DNA of 51,443 nt from Anaerolineales bacterium (GTDB lineage: Bacteria; Chloroflexota; Anaerolineae; Anaerolineales; Villigracilaceae). This document shows positions 1-9,019 of the stretch, piece by piece. The stretch spans positions 872 through 52,314 of the forward strand of contig JAHDWC010000003.1 of NCBI GenBank assembly GCA_023382575.1, read 5' to 3'. The notes below the pieces were generated by a model that had not been told where the DNA came from, made no database searches, and was given only the letters and a program-made list of their open reading frames with translations. The position numbers and the translations under genes were made by a program. Position 1 is the stretch's first letter. Every line of letters begins with the position of its first letter.

Positions 1-1257
1 CACCGCCATAATGGATGGGACCGTCCCGCCAAATTGTGTCACCACATTGATGCTCGCCTCAGATAATTGCTTGGACATCAATGCAAGGACATATTGCAGC
101 GACTCCGCTACATTGATCCGCTCCATCGCGGATGCGCCGGGGCGGTAGAAATCTAGCATACGGCGGACGGTCAACATGAGGCGTTCCAGTTCCTTGCGCG
201 CCAGGTCGAAATATTCCTTGCGTTTTTCGGGAGGTAGATCTTCACGTGATGCCAAATGCAAGCAGTTCTGAACCGCTTGCAAAGGATTGTTGATCTCATG
301 TGCAATCGAGGCACTGAGGCGTCCAGCTGCAGCCATTTTTTCTGCTTGAATTAACGCCTTTTGTGACTCTTCGATACGGCGGACATAATCCAATTGTTCG
401 GCATAGAGGCGGGAATTTTCCAGTGCGGTGATGGCTTGACGTGCAAGAATCTGCATCATTTCAAGGTCTGCTTCATGGAAGGGAAGTTCACCTGCAGTCC
501 GCGCGGCGTAGAACATCAAATGGAGGTTTGGGTGAATGATCGGTACCAGAATAACAGACCCAAGTCCAAGGTTGGAAAGATGCGCTTTCATTGAGGCGTC
601 ACCAGGACCATCCGCATTGACCAGCAATGGGGCAGAAAAAATATCCGCTTTGGAAATTAAATCCAATAAAGATTGTGAGGAGGTGGTGCCTTTGGATACG
701 ATTTGAACAAACAGATTGCTCTCTGGATTCATTTGAAAGCACGCAGCTTGCGGACATTTGAGATGTCCACAGATGGCGTTGACGATGAGGTCAAGCAGAG
801 GTTCGCGACGTGTTTCAGAAAAAAGGGACTCGGTGACCGTAAACAACGGACGAAGCGCCTGCGTGCGGGCAGCGTCGCGCTTCTTCTGGCTGTCGGCAAG
901 CGCAAGTTTGACTGCTTCCACCAGTTCAGAACTATGACTGAACGGCTTCATCAACAACCCGTCCACACCTTGTCGAAGCGCGCGAATGGCGGTTTCGACC
1001 GTGCCATGTCCGGTCATGATGAGTACAGCGGTATCGGGTTGCAATCGCTGGGTGTGTTGGATAACTTCGAAACCGTCCACTTCAGGCATACGGATATCCA
1101 CCAGCAGCAAATCAACTTTATTTTCTTTTAGATATTCAATGGCTTGGCGTGGATTGGTTTCAGTGGCGACTTCGAAACCTGCCCGTGTAAGGATGCGGTC
1201 ACATAACATCGCGATCCCCGGCTCGTCATCTACGATAAAGACAAAGTGATTTTCCAT
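1..1257 (-). CDS. Receiver-GAF-histidine kinase hybrid (partial, 3' end outside window)
   Basis: I translated 419 codons from the ATG at 1257 down to the window edge without a stop. Residues 1-120 form a response-regulator receiver domain: acidic pair DDE near residue 10, phospho-acceptor Asp in LLVDIRMPE near residue 57, and the conserved Lys in LMKPFS. A GAF-like region (about 150-285) follows, then a HisKA domain with the phospho-acceptor His in SIAHEINNPLQAV. The HATPase domain begins near the edge and is cut off. It starts 5 nt after the stop of the upstream GAF kinase, so the two are probably co-transcribed. The receiver at its N terminus suggests it accepts phosphate from a partner kinase, perhaps that neighbour. 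The signal and final output are unknown. Confidence 0.9.
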   Translation of the reverse strand, partial: MENHFVFIVDDEPGIAMLCDRILTRAGFEVATETNPRQAIEYLKENKVDLLLVDIRMPEVDGFEVIQHTQRLQPDTAVLIMTGHGTVETAIRALRQGVDGLLMKPFSHSSELVEAVKLALADSQKKRDAARTQALRPLFTVTESLFSETRREPLLDLIVNAICGHLKCPQAACFQMNPESNLFVQIVSKGTTSSQSLLDLISKADIFSAPLLVNADGPGDASMKAHLSNLGLGSVILVPIIHPNLHLMFYAARTAGELPFHEADLEMMQILARQAITALENSRLYAEQLDYVRRIEESQKALIQAEKMAAAGRLSASIAHEINNPLQAVQNCLHLASREDLPPEKRKEYFDLARKELERLMLTVRRMLDFYRPGASAMERINVAESLQYVLALMSKQLSEASINVVTQFGGTVPSIMAV

Positions 1258-1262
1258 AATTT

Positions 1263-3860
1263 TTATACCGGAAGCCAAACTTCAAAAAGCGATCCGCCGC
1301 CAGGCTGACTGGAGACATCGATGGTACCGCCATGATCGGCGATGATGCCGTAGGTGATGGAAAGTCCCAGCCCTGTGCCGCCGCGATCTCCCTTCGTGGT
1401 GAAGAAGGGTTCGAAGATACGTGCCTGATCTTCAGGCGAAATGCCAACACCCGAATCCTTGACCGACATCACGACCCATTTGCGGTTTTCACGCTGTCCC
1501 TTTCGTGTGGAAACGCGCATCTCACCACCCGTGGGCATGGCTTGCAATCCATTGTGGATCAAATTCAACAAAACCTGTTTGATCTGATTCGTGTCGATGG
1601 AAACCCAGGGCAGGCTCTCTTCCAATTCCGTCAACAGATTGACGTTATTGGTCTGAAGCAAATGCTGTGTCAGCGCGATCACATCGTTGATCACTTCGTT
1701 CAAGTCGGCGCTGGTGCGGAGACGTTCTCCCTGACGTGAGAAATCCAACAAGCGACGGACAACTGAACTGGCGCGACGCGCTTCATGCAGGACCATCTCA
1801 AGTTCCTTACGATGCGTGGAGTCTTCCGGGAAGTCGTCGAGCACGAGTTCGGAGAATCCGGTCACTGTGGTGAGCGGATTGTTCAGTTCATGAGCAATAC
1901 CCGCCGCCATCTCACCGACGGCAGCCAGCTTGGCAGCTTGTAACAGGCGGCTCTCAGCGGATCGCTGTGCTTCCATGCGGGCATTCAATTCGATCTCCGT
2001 CTCGCGCAATTGACGGATGGTTTGTCTCAACGTCTGATAGCGATTCGCACTGGAAACGACCGAAGCGAGGATGCCTGCCATCGACTCCATTGCGATGAGG
2101 TCGTTGTGTGAGAAGGCATTCTGTTCGCGGTTTTCCACGTCGATGATGCCCAAGATCGTACCACCGTCTTTGATGGCAACACAAATTTCCGAATGAGCCT
2201 CCCAACCCTTGATGGCTTTATATAATTTATCCTGTGTAGTGTCGTTCACCAAGACGCTTTCACCGGTCCGTGAAACGAAGCCCGTGACGCCATCCGGTTT
2301 GATGAATTCCTCATCAAGCAGCGCTTCCTTAACCGTCTCAGACTGGGTGCCGCCAGTGCCTTGAATAGTTAATTTTTCGTCCTCATCCAGTAAAAGCACG
2401 ACCACAAGTTCATATTTGAAGTATTGCGCCACCAACTCCGCCGAGATGGATGCGATCTCGCGTTTGTTGTTCAAGCCGATGACTTGCTGCACCACTTCGT
2501 GGATGAGTCCCAAACTGCGTGCCCTGCCCTCCGCCTCCTCACGCAGACGGGTGTACTCGATCAGCCCGGCCAGATGGCTGGTGATGACGACCATGAGATG
2601 TTCATCATACTGACTGAACGCCTCCGTCTGTGGACTTTCGATGACCAGTACGCCGGTCACTTGTCCGCGGTATTTGAGCGGGACGATCAATTCTGAGCGG
2701 GCATTCGGATGAAGCCCTAAATATCCTTCGCGTCCCGAATCCTTGAAGCGACGGATACGTCCCTCTTTGATCACCGATTGGATCGGATGACCCGAAACCG
2801 TCAGGCTGATGACGCTCATCTTGCCATCCAACAGACGATAATCACGCAGGACGCGCCCATCGCTGGAGCGCAGGAACAGCGCGATCAATTCCGTGTTGAA
2901 GGCACGCGCCAATAGACCAAACACACGCCGGGCAATCTGGTCGAGATTTTGTGCAGAGGAAACGGTCAATACAAAATCATTCAACAAACCAAGCCGGCGC
3001 AGGTGAGCCGTCATTTCAGAGAACGTCACCACCATTTCCACATATGGAGCGACGCGCGCCGCCATCTCGCGTAACTGTCCGCGTTCGGAGAGCGCAAATT
3101 CCTTTTGCCGCCAAATGGCAACCACCCCAATCAACCGCTGACCGATAACCAGCGGCAGGCACATCCACATATTCGTACCAGATTTGAGCACACCATATGG
3201 AAGATGATCCCAATTGGGTTGTCCGCGCGTGATGATCACTTCTGATAAAGAACGGTTCACACGCCGGAGAATAGGATTCTCATCAATAAGCAGAGACACC
3301 CCTTTGGCTTTGGGCGAATTCCAATCCGCTTGAATGTCCAATGATTCACCGCGGCGGATCGCCAGCCATGCGCCCTGAATTGGAACAGCTTGAATGAACG
3401 TACCAAGAACTTTTTCAAGTGCAAGCGGCAAATCAAAGGGTAAACCAGACTGAAGATCTGGCAGGAAGGTTTGATGTGAACCCACCGCCCGCCCGGAAAG
3501 CAGCGAAGCCGTCAACCGCCAAATACGTTGGGCAGTAGGCGTCTGTTCATCCGCGCCGACCAACACCACTTGCGACGTCCCAGTAACCGGGTAAGCGAAG
3601 AAGCGCGAAGCGCTCAAATGTTTATTGGCCGGGATGGCCGTCGAGCGCGAATATCCTCCACTCAGCGAGCCGCACAACCACGCATCAATGGAAAGCAATC
3701 CCATGATCCCCATCAATTCGTTTTGAGCTGACTTGTTCAAGCGATAAACCGATTGCAACAGCCAAACGCCGCCCACGCGTTCCGCGAGGACAGCCCAGGT
3801 CGCCTCGGTAAGTTGTGCCGCATCTTTTAGTTGGGATTCAATGCTCGTCTCGATTTGCAT
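1263..3860 (-). CDS. Soluble multi-GAF sensor histidine kinase
   Basis: An 865-residue kinase with no obvious membrane segment. Three GAF-like modules can be read at roughly residues 128-290, 295-445 and 450-610. A short coiled coil leads into HisKA, with phospho-acceptor His657 in GIAHELNNPL, and a complete HATPase_c domain follows: N-box LLNLIHNGLQAM, G1 DSGVGIS, F-box FEPFF, G2 GGTGLGLSI. The stacked GAF domains imply a cytoplasmic ligand or redox signal, but none can be named. It opens a two-gene minus-strand unit with the receiver-kinase hybrid. A TATAAT box (3875-3880 on this strand) lies 14 nt before the ATG. Confidence 0.93.
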   Translation of the reverse strand: MQIETSIESQLKDAAQLTEATWAVLAERVGGVWLLQSVYRLNKSAQNELMGIMGLLSIDAWLCGSLSGGYSRSTAIPANKHLSASRFFAYPVTGTSQVVLVGADEQTPTAQRIWRLTASLLSGRAVGSHQTFLPDLQSGLPFDLPLALEKVLGTFIQAVPIQGAWLAIRRGESLDIQADWNSPKAKGVSLLIDENPILRRVNRSLSEVIITRGQPNWDHLPYGVLKSGTNMWMCLPLVIGQRLIGVVAIWRQKEFALSERGQLREMAARVAPYVEMVVTFSEMTAHLRRLGLLNDFVLTVSSAQNLDQIARRVFGLLARAFNTELIALFLRSSDGRVLRDYRLLDGKMSVISLTVSGHPIQSVIKEGRIRRFKDSGREGYLGLHPNARSELIVPLKYRGQVTGVLVIESPQTEAFSQYDEHLMVVITSHLAGLIEYTRLREEAEGRARSLGLIHEVVQQVIGLNNKREIASISAELVAQYFKYELVVVLLLDEDEKLTIQGTGGTQSETVKEALLDEEFIKPDGVTGFVSRTGESVLVNDTTQDKLYKAIKGWEAHSEICVAIKDGGTILGIIDVENREQNAFSHNDLIAMESMAGILASVVSSANRYQTLRQTIRQLRETEIELNARMEAQRSAESRLLQAAKLAAVGEMAAGIAHELNNPLTTVTGFSELVLDDFPEDSTHRKELEMVLHEARRASSVVRRLLDFSRQGERLRTSADLNEVINDVIALTQHLLQTNNVNLLTELEESLPWVSIDTNQIKQVLLNLIHNGLQAMPTGGEMRVSTRKGQRENRKWVVMSVKDSGVGISPEDQARIFEPFFTTKGDRGGTGLGLSITYGIIADHGGTIDVSSQPGGGSLFEVWLPV

Positions 3861-3874
3861 GGTTCGTGACCCAA

Positions 3875-3880
3875 ATTATA
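3875..3880 (-). promoter_or_regulatory. Candidate -10 box of the two-kinase operon
   Basis: A perfect TATAAT on the minus strand, 14 nt upstream of the kinase start codon. The hexamer 17 nt further upstream is a poor match to TTGACA, so only the -10 element is supported. Confidence 0.4.
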
Positions 3881-3909
3881 CTGTAGCCTGAATGGTAAAA
3901 TAGTTTCAC

Positions 3910-5250
3910 ATGACTGACATAATTGTTATTGGGGGTGGTCTGGCAGGCAGTGAAGCCGCCTGGCAGATTGCCCAAACCGGTTTAAAGGTAAGACTGTACG
4001 AAATGCGCCCTGCCATGCCGACTGGCGCTCACGTCGGCGGAGATTTGGGGGAATTGGTCTGCTCCAATTCGCTCGGCTCGAATCTACCCGACCGCGCATC
4101 TGGCGTGCTGAAAAGCGAATTGCGCCGGCTGAATTCCATGCTGCTGGAATGCGCTGAAGCGACCGCAATTCCCGCTGGAGCCGCATTGGCAGTGGATCGC
4201 GAAGCCTTCGCGCGCCTCATTACCGAACGGATAGCGGCTCATCCAAACATTGAGTTGGTGCGTGAGGAAATGAAAGAAATTCCCAACACGCCCGTCGTCG
4301 TCGCCAGCGGACCGCTAACCTCAGATAGCCTATCCAAATCCATTGCGGCATTAAGCGGCGACGAACATCTCTTCTTCTTCGATGCCATCTCGCCCATCGT
4401 CCGCGCTGACAGCATCAACATGGATGTTGCCTTCCGCGCTTCACGCTACGACAAAGGCGAGCAGGATGAGGGCGATTACATCAACTGTCCATTCACAAAA
4501 GAACAATATTACGAATTTGTGAATGCACTAAAGATTGCCGAACGGATCGAATTACGCTCGTTTGAAGATGCGATTCAAACCGGTGTCAAAGCGGGTCATT
4601 TTTTTGAAGGGTGTCTGCCCGTGGAAATTATTGCCGCCCGCGGCGAAGACTCACTGGCGTATGGTCCCATGCGCCCGGTCGGCTTGCGTGACCCACACAC
4701 CGGCAAACGCCCGTACGCAGTCGTACAACTCCGGCAGGATAATCTGGCTGGCAGTTTATATAACATCGTCGGTTTTCAAACCAACTTAAAATTCCCCGAA
4801 CAGCGGCGAGTGCTGCGAACGATTCCCGGTCTCGAAAACGCCGAATTCGAACGTTATGGACAAATGCATCGCAACACTTTCATCGCCTCGCCTAAACTTT
4901 TGCGCCCCACCCTTCAGCACCTCACGCGCGATGATCTTTTCTTCGCTGGTCAGATCACCGGCGTGGAAGGGTACATGGGCAACATCGCCACCGGTTTGCT
5001 GGCAGGCATCAACATCGCACGTTTGCTTCAACACAAATCCATGCTGACGCTGCCACAAGAGACCATGCTCGGCGCACTCTGTCATTACGTCACACACGCA
5101 GATATGAAAGATTTCCAGCCGATGAAAGCCAACTTTGGCATCCTGCCAGAGATGCATCATGAAAAGAAGATCGGCAAGCGCGAAAAAGGACAGGCATATG
5201 CAGAGCGCGCAGCCAAAGCCCTGGAAAACTATCTTCAAGAGCATTCATGA
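3910..5250 (+). CDS. trmFO: tRNA U54 methyltransferase TrmFO (folate/FAD-dependent)
   Basis: TrmFO makes 5-methyluridine at position 54 of the tRNA T-loop, using methylenetetrahydrofolate and FAD. The 446-residue protein has the N-terminal dinucleotide-binding motif [13 protein letters not shown]. It keeps both family cysteines, Cys51 in [10 protein letters not shown] and a later one in FFEGCLPVE. The glycine-rich C-terminal FAD segment [16 protein letters not shown] is present. Length is normal for the family. The stop overlaps the next start by 4 nt (ATGA). No Shine-Dalgarno is visible; a TAAAAT box ends 8 nt before the ATG, so the mRNA may be leaderless. Confidence 0.96.
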   Translation: MTDIIVIGGGLAGSEAAWQIAQTGLKVRLYEMRPAMPTGAHVGGDLGELVCSNSLGSNLPDRASGVLKSELRRLNSMLLECAEATAIPAGAALAVDREAFARLITERIAAHPNIELVREEMKEIPNTPVVVASGPLTSDSLSKSIAALSGDEHLFFFDAISPIVRADSINMDVAFRASRYDKGEQDEGDYINCPFTKEQYYEFVNALKIAERIELRSFEDAIQTGVKAGHFFEGCLPVEIIAARGEDSLAYGPMRPVGLRDPHTGKRPYAVVQLRQDNLAGSLYNIVGFQTNLKFPEQRRVLRTIPGLENAEFERYGQMHRNTFIASPKLLRPTLQHLTRDDLFFAGQITGVEGYMGNIATGLLAGINIARLLQHKSMLTLPQETMLGALCHYVTHADMKDFQPMKANFGILPEMHHEKKIGKREKGQAYAERAAKALENYLQEHS

Positions 5251-6152
5251 AAAAACGCAACGTACTCATCTATCTGACGTTGGTCTTTGCATTGTTGATT
5301 CTTGTGATCGGATGGTACATCGCCTCCTTCCTGACCCGCGAGCCTGAACCGACTTCCTTTAGCGGAGAGCAAGCGTATAGCGACGTGCAGTCGCAAGTTG
5401 CCATGGGTCCACGGACTCCCGGGTCGGCGGGACATGCTCAAATCCGCGAATGGATGCGCATGGAATTGGAATCCGCTGGCTGGACGGTGAAAATCCACGA
5501 GTCGAGTCGGCTGGGTCATCCCATTTACAATGTCATCGCCAAACGCAGCGACGAAGCGCCACAGATCATCCTTGGCGCACATTACGACACGCGCTTCTTT
5601 GCTGATAATGACCCTGACCCCAATAAACACACAGAACCCGTTCCCGGTGCAAACGATGGCGCCTCAGGTGTGGCAGTGTTGCTTGAATTGGCGCGTTCTC
5701 TGCCCGAAGATACTGTCCCTGTTTGGCTCGTCTTTTTTGATGCAGAAGATAATGGACGCATCGAAGGCTGGGACTGGATCATGGGCTCGCGCGCCTTTGC
5801 GGAGGAAATTTCCATCGCGCCGCGGGCTGTCGTCATCGTAGATATGATCGGCGATGCGGATTTGGATATTTATCTTGAGCGAAATTCCAACCCGATCATC
5901 CGCGCGGAAATTTGGGCTGTCGCAGAGAGGCTTGGTTATGGTGATGTATTCATCCCCGCCGAAAAACACAGCATGCTTGATGACCATACTCCTTTCCTTG
6001 AGGCGGGCATCCCCGCCATTGACGTCATCGACTTTGACTATCCCTATTGGCACACCACGCAAGACACTGTAGACAAAGTCTCAGCAGAGAGCTTGCACGC
6101 TGTTGGCGACACACTCTGGCATTGGGTCGTGGAACAGAACACGCAACCTTAA
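5247..6152 (+). CDS. Membrane-anchored M28-family zinc peptidase (glutaminyl-cyclase-like)
   Basis: A 301-residue protein with one N-terminal membrane segment (about residues 6-28) and an outside-facing M28 domain. Putative zinc ligands and catalytic residues: His/Asp in GAHYDTR, Asp in PGANDGASG, Glu/Asp in FFDAEDNG, Asp in VDMIGDAD, and the late His in [10 protein letters not shown]. This set is shared by M28 aminopeptidases and bacterial glutaminyl-peptide cyclotransferases, and sequence alone does not separate them. The start overlaps the trmFO stop (ATGA), implying translational coupling, though no functional link to tRNA modification is evident. Confidence 0.85.
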   Translation: MKKRNVLIYLTLVFALLILVIGWYIASFLTREPEPTSFSGEQAYSDVQSQVAMGPRTPGSAGHAQIREWMRMELESAGWTVKIHESSRLGHPIYNVIAKRSDEAPQIILGAHYDTRFFADNDPDPNKHTEPVPGANDGASGVAVLLELARSLPEDTVPVWLVFFDAEDNGRIEGWDWIMGSRAFAEEISIAPRAVVIVDMIGDADLDIYLERNSNPIIRAEIWAVAERLGYGDVFIPAEKHSMLDDHTPFLEAGIPAIDVIDFDYPYWHTTQDTVDKVSAESLHAVGDTLWHWVVEQNTQP

Positions 6153-6196
6153 CTCCTCTATGGTCAAAAGACTAAACTCGGCGTAAACTTAAACAA

Positions 6197-7471
6197 ATGG
6201 GATTACACTCTTCACTGCACAAAATCCGCACGCCTTGGATGGAACGTATCTCCCGCGAACTTGCCAGCGGGGAGCATGTCCGCGCCGGTTTCACGGAACA
6301 ATTGGCGCGCTTCTACGAACTGCTCGAACAGACTCTCGTGACGGGCGACACCGCCTGGCTGGATCCCATTCTGTATGATTGGGGACGCTCCCCCACAGAG
6401 ACCAATCTCGAACAGGGTGATTATTACGTTTCTTTTGTAGTCAATCGCATGATCGTTCTGACCATTGAGATAGCGCGCGAGCATCTCCCGAAAAAAGACG
6501 CACTGGAACTCATCGCCGCAGTCATTCCGATTCTCACCCATAGTTTGAGCGTTGTCGTCCGCTATGAGATGGAAACCCGCGTCGCGCACATCTCCAATGA
6601 ACTGGGCAAAGTGCAGGACAAACTCAAATTACTCGACCGCAACAAGTCGAATTTTATCTCCGTCGCCGCCCATGAACTGAAAACGCCTCTCACGCTCATC
6701 GAAGGTTACGCCTCCATGATGACCGATCAAGTTGTCGGGACGGAACAGGACTTGATGAAGAATTATCTCTCAGGTGTCAGCACTGGCATTCAGCGCTTGA
6801 GACAGATCATCGATGACATGATCGACGTCTCGCTGATTGACAATGACCTGCTCACCCTGAACGTCCAGCCTTTATGGATCAGCCATTTGCTGACCCTCAT
6901 CCAAAATGAGTTCAGGAAAACCATCACAGATCGAAAGCAAACGATGGTCATCCACACATTTGAAGGCAGTGACTTGATGATCTATGGCGATGTGGAGCGC
7001 CTGTATCAAGCCATCAACAACGTGGTTTCCAACGCTGTCAAATACACACCAGACCATGGAACGATCACCATCAATGGACGCCTGCTCCCCGGCTTCATTG
7101 AAATCACAGTCAAAGACACGGGCATTGGCATCTCACCTGAAAACCAAAGCTTGATCTTCGATAAATTCGGTCAGCTAGGCAAGACCGACCTGCACTCGAG
7201 CGGCAAGACCAAGTTCAAAGGAGGCGGACCTGGCTTGGGACTCTCCATCACTCGCGGCATCCTCGAGGCACATGGCGGCACGATCTGGGTTGAATCTCCC
7301 GGTTATGACGAAGTAAAATTACCGGGCTCAACCTTCCACATCCTATTGCCTACGCGCACCGAGCCAACAGACCCGGTCATGACCAAATTCTTCGGGCAAT
7401 TTGAACAACCCAAAACAGAAACGGAACCCAGTGGCAAAGAAAATCCCCCAACCAACAACCCCGCCGCGTGA
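6197..7471 (+). CDS. Sensor histidine kinase
   Basis: A 424-residue kinase with no membrane segment. Residues 1-130 form an all-helical N-terminal domain of unknown ligand. HisKA carries His159 in SVAAHELKTPLTLI. HATPase_c follows with NNVVSNAVKYTPDHG, DTGIGIS, IFDKFG and GGPGLGLSI, and there is a Pro/Thr-rich tail. No response regulator is adjacent, so the partner is unknown. The ATG lies 7 nt after a TAAACT box, itself 17 nt from TGGTCA, and has no Shine-Dalgarno; a leaderless transcript is plausible. Its 3' end overlaps hflX by 41 nt with the GTG start chosen there. Confidence 0.92.
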   Translation: MGLHSSLHKIRTPWMERISRELASGEHVRAGFTEQLARFYELLEQTLVTGDTAWLDPILYDWGRSPTETNLEQGDYYVSFVVNRMIVLTIEIAREHLPKKDALELIAAVIPILTHSLSVVVRYEMETRVAHISNELGKVQDKLKLLDRNKSNFISVAAHELKTPLTLIEGYASMMTDQVVGTEQDLMKNYLSGVSTGIQRLRQIIDDMIDVSLIDNDLLTLNVQPLWISHLLTLIQNEFRKTITDRKQTMVIHTFEGSDLMIYGDVERLYQAINNVVSNAVKYTPDHGTITINGRLLPGFIEITVKDTGIGISPENQSLIFDKFGQLGKTDLHSSGKTKFKGGGPGLGLSITRGILEAHGGTIWVESPGYDEVKLPGSTFHILLPTRTEPTDPVMTKFFGQFEQPKTETEPSGKENPPTNNPAA

Positions 7472-8804
7472 GCGCGCTTTTCTCGTCGGCGTTGACATTC
7501 GCGGCAAAGAACAGATCCTCACCCTCGAAGATTCACTTTTAGAGCTGGCATTGCTGGCAGATACCGCCGGCGTGGACGTGGTCGGCGAGTTGACCCAGAA
7601 ACTTTCGCACCCAAATGTCGAGACGTATATTGGTCCCGGCAAGGTGGAGGAACTCAAAGCCTTGGCGGAAGAAACGTTGGCAGAAGTGGTCATCTTCGAC
7701 GATGAACTGAATCCGCGCCACCAGCGTGAGCTGGAAAAAGCGCTCGGAAAAAATATCCGCGTCATCGACCGAACCGCGTTAATTCTGGATATCTTCGCGC
7801 AGCACGCTCACACCAAGGAAGGCATGCTGCAAGTGGAGCTTGCCCAATACGAATACAATCTGCCACGCCTCACCCGCGCCTGGACCCATCTCGAACGTCA
7901 GGCAGGCGGCGGCGGCGGACGTGCCGGCTCGACAGGCGGCGTGGGCTTACGTGGTCCCGGCGAAACCCAGATCGAAGTAGATCGCCGCGCCATCCGCAAA
8001 CGAATGGCACACATCAAAGTCGAACTGGAAAAAGTGGAAGCGCATCGCACCATGTACCGCTCCCAACGCAAACGTTCGCGCATCCCAACGGTAGCGTTGG
8101 TGGGTTACACCAATGCAGGTAAATCCACGCTGTTGAATCGCCTCTCCAAAGCGGACGTGTACGTGGCAGATCAACTATTCGCCACGCTCGACCCAACCAC
8201 GCGCCGTGTGCAACTGCCTGGCGACAATCTTGCGCTCATCACCGACACGGTCGGTTTCATTCAAAAACTGCCGACATCTGTCGTGGCGGCGTTCCATGCC
8301 ACGCTTGAGGAGATCGCCGAAGCGGACCTCTTGTTACACGTTGTGGATATTTCTCATCCCAATGCGCTCGGACAATTCCAAGCCGTGCAAGAGACGTTGG
8401 AAGAGATCGGCGCGAGTCACATCCCCATGGTCACTGCGTTGAATAAAATGGATCGGCTTAAGAATCCTGAAAATGCTAGGAAGGTCCTGGAGCAGTTCCC
8501 CAAGTCGGTTGCCATCTCCGCGCTGGCTGGGACAGGCATCAACGACCTGCTTCTGCTGGTTCAGGAGGAATTGTTCGAGGCATATGTCCCGGTCAATGTG
8601 CGCCTGCCTTACAAAGAAGGTGCTTTGATCTCGCTCTTCCACGAGCTGGGACAAGTCGAACGCGTGGAACATGAACGCGGAGGCGTGCAAATGCAGGGAC
8701 GTCTGCCCGGCAGATTGCTGGCGCAGTTTTCCGCTTTTCAGATCAAACCCAACAATGGACACAAAAATGGCGAAACCCTGACTGCCGATGTGGAGGAAGT
8801 ATGA
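7431..8804 (+). CDS. hflX: Ribosome-associated GTPase HflX
   Basis: HflX is a GTPase that binds the 50S subunit and rescues or splits stalled ribosomes. The N-terminal HflX domain ends in the glycine-rich run after LERQAGGGGG. It is followed by the GTPase motifs G1 GYTNAGKSTLLN, G3 DTVGF and G4 NKMD. I chose the GTG at 7431 (protein starts AKKIPQPTTPPRER, 457 aa) because it reduces the overlap with the upstream kinase. A TTG at 7401 in the same frame would add 10 residues. The stop overlaps the following small gene (ATGA). Confidence 0.94.
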   Translation: MAKKIPQPTTPPRERAFLVGVDIRGKEQILTLEDSLLELALLADTAGVDVVGELTQKLSHPNVETYIGPGKVEELKALAEETLAEVVIFDDELNPRHQRELEKALGKNIRVIDRTALILDIFAQHAHTKEGMLQVELAQYEYNLPRLTRAWTHLERQAGGGGGRAGSTGGVGLRGPGETQIEVDRRAIRKRMAHIKVELEKVEAHRTMYRSQRKRSRIPTVALVGYTNAGKSTLLNRLSKADVYVADQLFATLDPTTRRVQLPGDNLALITDTVGFIQKLPTSVVAAFHATLEEIAEADLLLHVVDISHPNALGQFQAVQETLEEIGASHIPMVTALNKMDRLKNPENARKVLEQFPKSVAISALAGTGINDLLLLVQEELFEAYVPVNVRLPYKEGALISLFHELGQVERVEHERGGVQMQGRLPGRLLAQFSAFQIKPNNGHKNGETLTADVEEV

Positions 8805-9004
8805 TCTCAAAACTGCTGGATAAGCTTTCGGAGTATCTCGCCCATCGCAAGGGATTACTGCCCATCATCGGGTTGTTCTTTATCGTTGTCAATCTGATCC
8901 TGCAATTTGCCCTGCCAGGAAGCTTGCTCACAGAAAGTGATCTTTTCCTGCATATCGGTTTGCTCATCGCCATTTTTGGACTCATGCTGGCTTGGGCGTT
9001 GTAA
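8801..9004 (+). CDS. Small two-helix membrane protein
   Basis: A 67-residue protein with a short polar N terminus and two hydrophobic helices (about residues 20-39 and 47-66). It overlaps the hflX stop by 4 nt, so it is translated from the same message. I do not recognise a named family; small proteins of this form are common next to larger genes in such genomes. Function unknown. Confidence 0.7.
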   Translation: MISKLLDKLSEYLAHRKGLLPIIGLFFIVVNLILQFALPGSLLTESDLFLHIGLLIAIFGLMLAWAL

Positions 9005-9019
9005 TCGTCACAGGGCGAC

